This document shows, piece by piece, positions 39,693 through 47,384 of a stretch of DNA of 64,000 nt. Every line of letters begins with the position of its first letter. Position 1 is the first letter of the stretch. Below the pieces are notes generated by a model that was not told the DNA's origin, did no database searches, and saw nothing but the letters and a program-made list of their open reading frames with translations. The position numbers and the translations under genes are program-made. The stretch is from Halomarina salina (GTDB lineage Archaea > Halobacteriota > Halobacteria > Halobacteriales > Haloarculaceae): assembly GCF_023074835.1 (NCBI RefSeq), contig NZ_JALLGW010000001.1:558001-622000 (forward strand). The letters run 5' to 3'.

Positions 39693-40265
39693 ATGGAACT
39701 CGACCCCACCTCGACGGCGGTGGTCGTCGTCGACATGCAGAACGGCTTCTGTCACCCCGACGGAACCCTCTACGCGCCCGGTAGCGAGGAGGCGCTCGAC
39801 CCCGTCACCGGCGTCGTCGACCGGGTCCGCGAGGCGGGCGGCCGCGTCGTCTACACCCGCGACGTCCACCCGCCGGAGCAGTTCGACGGCAACCACTACT
39901 ACGACGAGTTCGACCGCTGGGGCGAACACGTCGTCGAGGGGACCTGGGAGGCCGACCTGCACGAGGACCTCGACGTCCGCGAGGACGACCACATCGTCGA
40001 GAAACACACCTACGACGCGTTCTACGAGACGGAACTGGAGGGCTGGCTCCGGGCGCACGGCGTCGACGACCTGCTGCTCTGCGGGACGCTGGCGAACGTC
40101 TGCGTCCTCCACACCGCCGGGAGCGCGGGACTTCGGGACTTCCGCCCGCTGCTCGTCGAGGACGCCATCGGTGCGCTCGAACCCGACCACCGGGAGTACG
40201 CGCTGGACCACGCCGACTGGCTGTTCGGCGAGGTGGTGACGCTGGACGACGGGACCTTCGACTGA
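39693..40265 (+). CDS. pncA: Nicotinamidase-like cysteine hydrolase
   Basis: 190 residues from the ATG at 39693. TAVVVVDMQNGFCHPDG gives the catalytic Asp and first substrate loop, VEKHTYDAFYET the Lys, and LLCGTLANVCVLHTA the nucleophilic Cys: the triad of the isochorismatase-like cysteine hydrolases. The spacing and DVHPPEQFDGNHYYDEFDRWGEH segment favour nicotinamidase, which turns nicotinamide into nicotinic acid for the phosphoribosyltransferase encoded nearby. A GGTTTTTTCG box at leaderless distance is the likely promoter. Isochorismatase activity is the alternative. Confidence 0.8.
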   Translation: MELDPTSTAVVVVDMQNGFCHPDGTLYAPGSEEALDPVTGVVDRVREAGGRVVYTRDVHPPEQFDGNHYYDEFDRWGEHVVEGTWEADLHEDLDVREDDHIVEKHTYDAFYETELEGWLRAHGVDDLLLCGTLANVCVLHTAGSAGLRDFRPLLVEDAIGALEPDHREYALDHADWLFGEVVTLDDGTFD

Positions 40266-40295
40266 CGGCGGCGCGTGTGATGCCGGGGGAGCGCG

Positions 40296-40919
40296 TCAGC
40301 AGACGCTGTAGGTCATCCCGAACCCGTCCTCCGGCGAGACGTAGACCAGCACGGTGCCGTAGCAGGTGGTGGTCCGGATGGTCATCCGTTCCGTCCTCCC
40401 CTCGTACGTCGCGGTGACGGTGAGACGACGGTCGCCCGCCAGGTCGAGCGACTCGACGTTGAACACCTCGCGCTCGGCGTGCGCGGCGACGGTGTACGTC
40501 TCGGCGTGGTAGACGGTACCTTCGTCGGTCTCCTCTTCCCGCGGTTCCTCGACGGTGATGACGACCGACGTCTCCGCATTCGTGCGGTTCTCGACGACTA
40601 TCGGGTGGTCGTAGCTCACCTCGTTCGTCGGGTAGACCGTGTCCGTGGGGTCGCCGTCGGTCGGTCGAGGGCGGGAGTCTTCCTTCGGGGTCGGGGTCCG
40701 GGCTGTGGAGGGAGTGTCCTCGATGGGCGGTTCCGTCGTCGGGAGTCCGGTCGTCCCGTCGGGTGTGTCTGTCGAGGACGTGCCGCGGTCAGTCGTCCCG
40801 TCCCCGCCACCGCCGGTCGAGTCGTCGAGACAGCCAGCGACGGTGACGGTTGCGAGACTGGCGGCGGCGGTTCGGAGGAGACGGCGGCGCGAGGGGCCTG
40901 TCGGACGTTTGGGGGCCAT
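40296..40919 (-). CDS. Tat-exported lipoprotein, Ig-like
   Basis: 207 residues. SRRRLLRTAAASLATVTVAGC is a twin-arginine signal with lipobox VAGC (Cys30). A long Thr/Gly/Pro-rich linker (about 31-95) leads to a beta-rich domain (HPIVVENRTNAETSVVITVEEP) that ends with a Cys pair (CYGTV, YSVC) probably joined by a disulfide. This design is common in haloarchaeal surface lipoproteins of unknown ligand. It is convergent with pncA (30 bases) and stands alone on its strand. Confidence 0.75.
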   Translation of the reverse strand: MAPKRPTGPSRRRLLRTAAASLATVTVAGCLDDSTGGGGDGTTDRGTSSTDTPDGTTGLPTTEPPIEDTPSTARTPTPKEDSRPRPTDGDPTDTVYPTNEVSYDHPIVVENRTNAETSVVITVEEPREEETDEGTVYHAETYTVAAHAEREVFNVESLDLAGDRRLTVTATYEGRTERMTIRTTTCYGTVLVYVSPEDGFGMTYSVC

Positions 40920-40965
40920 ACGCCACCTGTCAGCGCGAACGCCCTAAGAGCCGTGAAGGGTCAAG

Positions 40966-41415
40966 TCAGCCCTGAAACAGTCGGTACGCCCCCTGTCCGA
41001 CCGCGACGGGCTTCACACCCTGGTCGGGCACGTCGCTCGTCACCGTCACCTGACTGACGCCGACGGACCCGCCGGTGCGGATGACCTCGGCGGTGGCGGT
41101 CATGTCCCCCGCGGCGCGCCGGAGGTAGTTGACGTTGAGGTTGATGGTGGCGACGCCGCCGTGGATGGGGTCGTCGAGCGAGGGGCGGTGGGCGATGCCG
41201 CCGGCGGTGTCGATGAGCGTCGCGGCGATGCCGCCGTGCATGGTCGGCGGCGACGTCGGGTTGGTGAGTTTCTCGTCGAACGGCACCGAGAGCACGATGT
41301 GGTCGTAGGCGAACTCCTCGACGGTGGTCCCCAACCAGGAGAGGTAGCCGTGTTCCGATTCGATGAACTGCTGGAGCGCCTCCAGCGCCCCCGGCGGCAG
41401 GTTGTCCTCGGTCAT
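40966..41415 (-). CDS. PaaI-type hotdog-fold thioesterase
   Basis: 149 residues from the ATG at 41415. The hotdog signature TMHGGIAATLIDTAGGIAH (near residue 56) holds the HGG catalytic loop and the Asp of the central helix; LNVNYLRRAAGDMTATAEV continues the sheet. Without the amino-terminal extension of the paralogue at 564-1145, it is a standard single-domain acyl-CoA thioesterase. It is the last gene of a same-strand block starting at halocyanin. The substrate is unknown. Confidence 0.85.
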   Translation of the reverse strand: MTEDNLPPGALEALQQFIESEHGYLSWLGTTVEEFAYDHIVLSVPFDEKLTNPTSPPTMHGGIAATLIDTAGGIAHRPSLDDPIHGGVATINLNVNYLRRAAGDMTATAEVIRTGGSVGVSQVTVTSDVPDQGVKPVAVGQGAYRLFQG

Positions 41416-41462
41416 ACGACCTCTCGACCCGGTGACCGTTTGTAGGCAGCGGTCGAACGAGG

Positions 41463-41909
41463 TCAGCGGTCGGGGAGCCGACTTCTGATGCGCGGGACGA
41501 ACGGACCACTCGCCACGCGGTAGCCGACGAGTGCGGGGACCAGCGCAACAACCCAGAACAGCAGGACGAACAGGAGGTCCGTCGCCGAGACGAGGTGTGC
41601 CAGCGGGTCGGCGACGTTCAGTGCGAGCACGAGTTCGTAGACGACCGGAATCAGGGCGACCAGCGCGGCGAGGGCGTACAGTCCGAACGCGACCACGCTG
41701 CGACGGGTGCCCCGACTGTAGAACAGTGCGCCGAAGCCGACGGCGGCGAGGACGAACGTGACGGTCCGCGGCAGGACGTCCGCGAGGAGCCACGCCGCGA
41801 ACGCGCCGAGGATGAGGGCGAACACGACGACCAGACCCGTCGTGACGGCGTCGTGGGAGCGGTCGAACAGCGACCCGACACGGTCGCGAATGGCGTCACT
41901 CGTCGACAT
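41463..41909 (-). CDS. Small membrane protein, unknown function
   Basis: 148 residues from the ATG at 41909; the A of its ATG is shared with the stop of the NosD-like gene (TGATG), so translation is coupled. Four membrane segments (about 22-43, 47-62, 70-95 and 108-128) and a basic tail (IRSRLPDR). The coupling suggests a role linked to the exported beta-helix protein, for example as a membrane anchor. No motif is recognised. Confidence 0.7.
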   Translation of the reverse strand: MSTSDAIRDRVGSLFDRSHDAVTTGLVVVFALILGAFAAWLLADVLPRTVTFVLAAVGFGALFYSRGTRRSVVAFGLYALAALVALIPVVYELVLALNVADPLAHLVSATDLLFVLLFWVVALVPALVGYRVASGPFVPRIRSRLPDR

Positions 41910-43192
41910 CACTCCTCACCTCGTGGAACGGCCTCGCGCGGTGGCGCGTCGCGCGCGTTCGGCATGCGCTCCAGTTCGTCGAACGGGGGTTCGGGGGCGG
42001 TGCGCCAGTCGCCGCGCGGCGCGCCGCCCGCGTCGAGTTGCGAGAACTGCTCGAACAGCACCATCGTCACCCACGGGTCGCCGCCGAGGATGCGCGTCCC
42101 GCCGTTCAGCCCGCCGGGACGGGCGGTGTCCGCGGTGTTGTCCTCGAAGACGTTGTCGCCGTCCTGTGGCGCGCCGACGGCGAGGTCCGCGCGTCCCGAC
42201 CCGGAGACGTCGTTGCCGACGAAGCGGTTCCCGCGCGGCGGGTAGAGGTTGTCGTCGAGCATCGGGACGGCGACGATGCCGAAGTTGGCGTGGTCGCGGA
42301 CGGTGTTGCCGACCACCTCGTTGTTCACCCCGCCCGCGACGTTGATGCCCGTGCCGAACGCGGCGTAGCCGAACGCCTCGTCGGGAGCCTCGGCGTTGTC
42401 GTTCGACTCGACGAGGTTGTTCTCGATGCGGGCGCTGTCCTGTGGCGGGTTCGCCTCGCTATCGAGGGAGTTCGGGACGATGCCGCCCATGTTGTTCCGC
42501 CAGACGGAGTCCCTGACCGTGAGGTAGCCCCCGGCGTTCGTCCCGGAGTAGCCGATGGCGTTGTGCTCGGAGCGGACGTTCTCGATGACCGCGTGGCAGG
42601 GTTTGCACTGGCCGATGTAGAACCCCGAGTCGGTGTGGCCCGAGGCGTAGCAGTGGTCGTAGCGACCGTGCTGGCTGGCGATGTTGTAGATGCCGTACAC
42701 CCGGTTGTTGTACGCGGTGAGGTACGACCCGCGCCACCCCGACACCGAGGACCAGAAGAAGCCGTTGCGGACGTAGTGGCGGGCGGTGAGGTTCTCGACG
42801 ACCACGTCGTCGACGGTGGCGAGGACGCCGTCCTCGCGCTTGAACTCGCCGTCGAGGATCACCCCGTTGCGGTCCGTCCCCCGGATGGTGAGCCGCGGCG
42901 TGTCGGTCACCTCGACGGCCTCGGGGTAGACGCCCGGTTCGACCAGCACGAGGTCCTCCGGGTCGGCCGCCTCGACGGCGGCCTGGATGGTGTCGTACTG
43001 GCCCGGCACCTCGTGGACGGTGTAGTCCTCGTACGCCCGTGGCTCGCCGCGCGGTGGCTGCCCCGCCGGGAGCCCGCCGTCGTCCGACTGCGAGGTGGCC
43101 CTACCGACGAGGTGCTCGCCCGCGAGTCCCGCCGCGCCGACGGTACCCGCTGCGCCCATCGCTCGGAGGACGTCACGGCGTCGATGCGTCAC
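41909..43192 (-). CDS. Tat-exported NosD-like beta-helix protein
   Basis: 427 residues. RRRDVLRAMGAAGTVGAAGLAG is a Tat signal without lipobox Cys. From about residue 60 (GQYDTIQAAVEAADPEDLVLVEPGVYPEAVEV) it is a right-handed parallel beta-helix: repeated N-x-V and G-x-N turns through ARIENNLVESND, NEVVGNTVRDHANFGI and NRFVGNDVSGSG. Such folds occur in NosD (copper delivery to N2O reductase), pectate lyases and C5-epimerases. The halocyanin gene directly upstream and the P19-like gene beyond it favour a metal-related or surface role, but no nos gene is seen. Confidence 0.8.
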   Translation of the reverse strand: MTHRRRDVLRAMGAAGTVGAAGLAGEHLVGRATSQSDDGGLPAGQPPRGEPRAYEDYTVHEVPGQYDTIQAAVEAADPEDLVLVEPGVYPEAVEVTDTPRLTIRGTDRNGVILDGEFKREDGVLATVDDVVVENLTARHYVRNGFFWSSVSGWRGSYLTAYNNRVYGIYNIASQHGRYDHCYASGHTDSGFYIGQCKPCHAVIENVRSEHNAIGYSGTNAGGYLTVRDSVWRNNMGGIVPNSLDSEANPPQDSARIENNLVESNDNAEAPDEAFGYAAFGTGINVAGGVNNEVVGNTVRDHANFGIVAVPMLDDNLYPPRGNRFVGNDVSGSGRADLAVGAPQDGDNVFEDNTADTARPGGLNGGTRILGGDPWVTMVLFEQFSQLDAGGAPRGDWRTAPEPPFDELERMPNARDAPPREAVPRGEE

Positions 43193-43272
43193 GGTTCACC
43201 CCTGTCACGTGGAAACATGACACTACCCTTGGACTACCTCGGCTTAACCGCTCCGCCCGTAGACCTGCCTCG

Positions 43273-43785
43273 TCAGCGACCGTGCGACGCGGCGGTCGTC
43301 GACTCCTCGACGACGGTGACGCCGCCCTTCATGCCCTGGTTCTGGTGGGGGACGCAGTAGTACGGGAACGTCCCCGCCTCGTCGAACGTGTGCTCGAACG
43401 TCGAGCCCTGCTTCTGGTAGTAGTCGCTGAGGAACGCGCCGTCGTCTTCTTTGACGTTGTGGCTCCCGCCTCGACCGACCCACTCCCAGACGACGGTGGT
43501 GCCGGGACTGACCTCGATAGCTGCCGGGGCGAACGCGAGGCCGTCGTCGGCCCCGACCTCCACCGTCGTCCGGTCGGTGCCGGTGCGGTCGACGAACCCG
43601 TCGTAGTTGTCGACGCCGTCGAACCAGCTACCGTACCCGTCCGGGCCGTCGCCGCCACCGCCGCCGTCGTTCAGACACCCGGCACCGACGGCCAGCGTTC
43701 CGGCGACTGTCGCGACGAACGCGCGGCGACTCGTCCGCCCCGCCGCGTCGGAGTGGGCCGCGTCCGGGACCTGTGGAGGCTGCAC
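43273..43785 (-). CDS. Halocyanin (blue copper lipoprotein)
   Basis: 170 residues from a GTG at 43785; another GTG four codons earlier is possible. TSRRAFVATVAGTLAVGAGC is a Tat signal with lipobox. After a Gly-rich linker the cupredoxin domain has all type 1 copper ligands: His in GGSHNVKE, Cys and His in YYCVPHQNQ and Met in QGMKGG. Halocyanins are membrane-anchored electron carriers facing outward. It heads a same-strand block with the NosD-like protein, and shares a 33-base divergent promoter with the P19-like gene. Confidence 0.92.
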   Translation of the reverse strand: MQPPQVPDAAHSDAAGRTSRRAFVATVAGTLAVGAGCLNDGGGGGDGPDGYGSWFDGVDNYDGFVDRTGTDRTTVEVGADDGLAFAPAAIEVSPGTTVVWEWVGRGGSHNVKEDDGAFLSDYYQKQGSTFEHTFDEAGTFPYYCVPHQNQGMKGGVTVVEESTTAASHGR

Positions 43786-43818
43786 AACCCATATCACCGA
43801 CAGCCGCCCCTTAACTGT
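43786..43818. promoter_or_regulatory. Compact divergent promoter
   Basis: Only 33 bases separate the halocyanin start (minus) from the P19-like start (plus). CATATC on the plus strand lies about 26 bases before the plus-strand ATG, and GTTAAG on the minus strand lies about 26 bases before the minus-strand GTG. Both genes therefore look leaderless with overlapping promoters, so binding of transcription factors would affect both. Confidence 0.5.
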
Positions 43819-44892
43819 ATGCGCCGCCGGACGTTCCTCGCCGCGACGAGCGGGGCCGTGCTCGCCTCGGCCGGCTGTCTCGGCCGGGGGGCAGACGCCG
43901 ACTACACCCCGCCCCCGCGCGTCGAGAACCCACCGTCCGGCGTCTACCGGCCGACCGCCAGCGTCGCGTCGGCGCTCGTCGACACCGCCGACGCGGGGCC
44001 GTTCCGGCTGGCCCTCCTCTACAGCTATCCCACGCGGTTCTGGGAGGTCGTCGGCGAGCAGACGTACCTCCGCGACGCGGCCGACGACGACTCGGTCCAC
44101 CTGATGGCGCTGGCGTGGGACCCCGAGACGGGCGTCGTCTTCCCCGAGGTGGGCCTGACGGTCGAGGTCGCCCACGCGGAGGGCGGCGACGGACACGAAC
44201 CGGGCGACCTGGTCGCCGAGGAGGCCGTCTACGCGATGCTCTCGCAGGGGCTCGGCTTCCACTACGGCGACAACGTCGCGCTCCCCGGCGACGGCACGTA
44301 CGCCGTCACCGTCGCCGTCGGCGGGCTGCAGGTCCGCCGGACGGGCGCGTTCGCCGGCCGGTTCGGAACTCCGGCGAGCCACACGTTCACCGTCGAGTAC
44401 GCCCGCGAGGAGCGAGACGAACTCGCGACCCGCGAGCAGACGGACGCCGGGGAGCCGGGTGCCGTCGCGCCGCTGGTCGACCTCCCCGTACCGACCGCCG
44501 TCGCCCCCGACGGCGACTCGTCGTGGACCGACCTCGGCCGGACGACCGTCGCGGACGCGGTGTTCGTCGCGCGACTGCTGGAGGGCGACGCCGCCGCACG
44601 GTTCGACACCGAGCGCTACCTGGCGCTCACGGTCCGGACGCCGTACAACCGACTCCTCCTCCCGGCGATGGGCCTCCGCCTTCGGGTGGTCCGCGAGGGG
44701 GCGACGGCGTTCGAGGAGATTCTGACGCGCACGATGGACCCGGCGCTTCACTACCACTACGGCACCGCGATTCCGGCGCTCGAACCCGCAGACGAACTGG
44801 TGGTCGAGACGATGACGCCGCCGCAGGTCGCCCGCCACGACGGCTACGAGACCGCGTTTCTGGATATCGCCGACGCCCGCCTGACCGTGTAG
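43819..44892 (+). CDS. P19/Tp34-like metal-binding lipoprotein
   Basis: 357 residues. MRRRTFLAATSGAVLASAGC is a Tat signal with lipobox SAGC. The body has two similar beta-sandwich halves: FRLALLYSYPTRFW...GVVFPEVGLTVEV...HYGDNVALPGDGTYAVTVAVG, and VRTPYNRLLLPAMGLRLRVV...LHYHYGTAIPALEPADELVVE. The pattern of Pro-Met-Gly-Leu-x-Val and His-Tyr-His-Tyr-Gly resembles Tp34/P19 iron or copper transport proteins. I recall the haloarchaeal family as DUF7350. It is divergent from halocyanin, in line with metal supply to or stress in the envelope. Metal identity is unknown. Confidence 0.65.
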   Translation: MRRRTFLAATSGAVLASAGCLGRGADADYTPPPRVENPPSGVYRPTASVASALVDTADAGPFRLALLYSYPTRFWEVVGEQTYLRDAADDDSVHLMALAWDPETGVVFPEVGLTVEVAHAEGGDGHEPGDLVAEEAVYAMLSQGLGFHYGDNVALPGDGTYAVTVAVGGLQVRRTGAFAGRFGTPASHTFTVEYAREERDELATREQTDAGEPGAVAPLVDLPVPTAVAPDGDSSWTDLGRTTVADAVFVARLLEGDAAARFDTERYLALTVRTPYNRLLLPAMGLRLRVVREGATAFEEILTRTMDPALHYHYGTAIPALEPADELVVETMTPPQVARHDGYETAFLDIADARLTV

Positions 44893-45161
44893 TAGGGGCC
44901 GTGGCCACGTCGTTCGTGTGTATTGGTGGCACTGGACGCTGGCTACAGGTGTCACCCCCGTCCGACGCGGGAACCGATAGACGTAGCCGTCAGACTGGTT
45001 CTCGCGGGGGGGTTCCGACTAACTGCGACGGACGGGACGACGACCCCGACCCAATCATCACCGTCGGACCGGCCGCCGCGACCAGTTCTTGCCACCCTTT
45101 TCGCTCCCGTTCCGCTCGACGACCACAGGTTGACGCCGACGGCACCACAGCGTGTAGTCGA

Positions 45162-45602
45162 ATGACCGACGACGGCCCCGAGTACGACGTGGACTTCCGC
45201 GAACATCCCGAGCAGTACGACATCGGCCGCGGCGAAGAAGGCGTGTTCAAGGTCGAACCCTACAAGTCCGAACTCCTCCCGCTCTGGGGGTACACCGACC
45301 GCGAGACGGCGGACGAGGCCGGCGAGGCCATCTACGAGCAGTTCCGTGCGTACCGCGACCGCGAGGAGTTCGTCGGGATGGACATGGCCCGCAAGTACCT
45401 CCAGATGGGCTACACTCGCTCGATGCGCTACGCGCGCTACCCGGGCGGGCAGAAGTACGAGGATGGAGAAGAGCGCGACCCGGAACACTGGGCCGACCAC
45501 GACAAGCGCGAGGCGGCACTCGTCTACGAGGTCTGGTGGGGGAGGGTGAGAGCGGACGACCGGTACCAGGAACTGAAGGAGCGATACCGGGACTCCGACT
45601 GA
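45162..45602 (+). CDS. DUF4385 family protein
   Basis: 146 residues from the ATG at 45162. Typical family pattern: DVDFREHPEQYDIGRGEEGVFKVEPYKSELLPLW, then FVGMDMARKYLQMGYTRSMRYARYPGGQKY and a Trp-rich end. DUF4385 proteins occur in bacteria and archaea, are small and cytoplasmic, and have no known activity. The 270 bases before it hold no gene that I can support. A TGTAGTC element lies near 45154, but no strong TATA box is seen. Convergent with the M23-like gene, seven bases apart. Confidence 0.82.
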   Translation: MTDDGPEYDVDFREHPEQYDIGRGEEGVFKVEPYKSELLPLWGYTDRETADEAGEAIYEQFRAYRDREEFVGMDMARKYLQMGYTRSMRYARYPGGQKYEDGEERDPEHWADHDKREAALVYEVWWGRVRADDRYQELKERYRDSD

Positions 45603-45609
45603 CGACGCC

Positions 45610-46491
45610 TCACCCCAGTACGGTCGGGTCGTGGGTCGGGTCCAGCGTCACCTCGACGTCGTCACCGACCGCGAACGCGTGGTCCGGGCAGACGACCTTC
45701 GCGCCGAACCCCGCGTCGCGGGCGAGGAACAGCGAGAGACCGGTGGCTCGCTCGCCGTTCGCGAACACGGCGAGGTCGTTCCAGATTACGTCGCGGCCCG
45801 ACGCGACGCCCACCTCCTGCCCGAACAGCGTCACCGGGCCGTCGCTCGCACCGTGCGCACCGCCGCCCGGATAGTGGACGAGGCCGCCGTCGAGGACCCG
45901 GCCCTCGCCCGAGGCGACGCCAGCCAGCCGACCCGGGTCGGGGTGGGCGGGCGCGTCGAGGACGACGTACGTCTCGCCCGTCTCGCGGACGCGGCCCGTC
46001 CCGTCCCAGTCGAGGGCCAGCGGGTCGGTCCCGAGGGCGATGGGCACCGACCCCGAGGCGCGGTACGGGTTCGCGTCGGGCGGCCGGAAGCCGAGGTGGA
46101 CGTGGTTGTCGACCCACGGCGCGAAGAACCCCGCGCGGACGAGCGTCCCGAGCGAGTCGCCGACGGCGACGTGGTCGCCCGCCGCGACGCTCGGCTCGAC
46201 GTGGAGCAGCCGGGCGACGGTGCCCGGCGGGGCGTCGACGGGCGAGTCGTCGTCGAGTTCGACCAGAATCAGGTGGTCCTCCTCGACGGCGTACGGCTTC
46301 GGTGGTGCGCGCACCGACCGCGTGTCGAGCACCTCGCCCGAGACGGGCGAGGGCGCGCCGGTCGCTCGTTCGGGACCCACCTCAGGATACAGGTCGATCG
46401 CACAGCCCGCGTCGTGGGCGACGTACGGCGAGTTGTACAGCGACAGCCGCGGGTAGCGTTCCAGCACCGACTCGGGCAGCGTCACCGCCAT
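45610..46491 (-). CDS. M23/LytM-like domain protein without signal peptide
   Basis: 293 residues from the ATG at 46491. AHDAGCAIDLYPE gives the His and Asp of a LytM/M23 zinc site, SPVSGEVLDT opens the barrel, AAGDHVAVGDSLGTLV is lipoyl-like, and WVDNHVHLGFRPPD supplies the H-x-H. All four metal-site elements therefore seem present. Its remaining 140 residues are beta-rich with ALFGQEVGV-type segments. Archaea lack murein and there is no export signal, so peptidoglycan is not its target; a structural or other peptidase role is open. Conserved in haloarchaea as far as I recall. Confidence 0.65.
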   Translation of the reverse strand: MAVTLPESVLERYPRLSLYNSPYVAHDAGCAIDLYPEVGPERATGAPSPVSGEVLDTRSVRAPPKPYAVEEDHLILVELDDDSPVDAPPGTVARLLHVEPSVAAGDHVAVGDSLGTLVRAGFFAPWVDNHVHLGFRPPDANPYRASGSVPIALGTDPLALDWDGTGRVRETGETYVVLDAPAHPDPGRLAGVASGEGRVLDGGLVHYPGGGAHGASDGPVTLFGQEVGVASGRDVIWNDLAVFANGERATGLSLFLARDAGFGAKVVCPDHAFAVGDDVEVTLDPTHDPTVLG

Positions 46492-46622
46492 TGCGCGTGC
46501 TTCGGGCCGTGGCGGGTTAGCCACGTCGGAACCCACGTGACGTCGACGGAACGCAACCACGGCGCGACGGCGAACCGACCGACGAGCGGACGACTTTACC
46601 GCCCACCGACCCAATCCGGCCC

Positions 46623-47303
46623 ATGCGCGTACTCCGCGGCCGGGCCGACGACCCGGCGGCCGACCGGGCGGTGACGCGGGCGCTCGTCGAGGACGCCCGC
46701 GACGACGGCGAGGCGGCGGTCCGGGTGTGGACGCCCCACCGACAGGTCGCGTTCGGGCGACGCGACACCCACGCCGAGGGCTACGAGTCGGCCCGCGCGG
46801 CGGCGACCGACCGCGGCTTCCCGCCGCTCGAACGGAGCGTCGGCGGGCGGGCGGTGGCGTACACCGGCGAGACCGTCGCGTTCGCTCGCGTGACGCCCAT
46901 CGAGGACGAGCGCGTCGGCATCGACGCACGCTACGAGGCCGCCGAACGCGACCTGCTGGCGGCGCTCGACTCGCTGGGCGTCGACGCCCGGCCCGGCGAA
47001 CCGCCCGACTCGTTCTGCCCGGGGAGCCACTCGCTCCAGGCCGAGGGGAAGGTCGTGGGCCTCGCCCAGCGCGTCCAGCGCGGCGTCGCCACGACGGCGG
47101 GTATCTGCGTCGTCGCCGAGCACGAAGCCATCGCCGAGGTGCTCGACGCGGTGTACGGAGCGCTCGACCACCCGTTCGACCCGGCGAGCGTCGGGAGCGT
47201 CGCGCGGGCTGGTGGGCCGAACGACCCCGACGCGGTCGTCTCGGCCATCGAGGACGCCCTCGTCGGTGACGGCGAGCGTCGCGTCGAACGCCTCGACGCC
47301 TGA
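46623..47303 (+). CDS. Divergent LplA-like acyltransferase family protein
   Basis: 226 residues. The fold is LplA-like (TPHRQVAFGRRDTHAEGYESARAAATDRG, then EGKVVGLAQRVQRGVATTAGICVV), but the acyl-binding motif is ERSVGGRAVAYTG instead of RRxGGGAVxHD, and the Lys motif is EGKVVGLAQ. The catalytic-type Lys may still be present. It could be an octanoyl- or lipoate-transferring enzyme with changed specificity, since the motif-intact paralogue is at 8164-9051. It is divergent from the M23-like gene and 81 bases before pyrC on the same strand. Confidence 0.75.
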   Translation: MRVLRGRADDPAADRAVTRALVEDARDDGEAAVRVWTPHRQVAFGRRDTHAEGYESARAAATDRGFPPLERSVGGRAVAYTGETVAFARVTPIEDERVGIDARYEAAERDLLAALDSLGVDARPGEPPDSFCPGSHSLQAEGKVVGLAQRVQRGVATTAGICVVAEHEAIAEVLDAVYGALDHPFDPASVGSVARAGGPNDPDAVVSAIEDALVGDGERRVERLDA

Positions 47304-47384
47304 GCGGACGGATACCTCGGAGAAGTAACCCCCGCGAATCGGTCGAACAGACAGGATTACGGACCGTGCCGTCCGACGAGGGGT

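Noticed and set aside
44893-45161. Possible small gene between the P19-like and DUF4385 genes
   Set aside because: Frames here lack haloarchaeal acidic bias, a promoter and recognisable motifs; I see nothing to support a gene.
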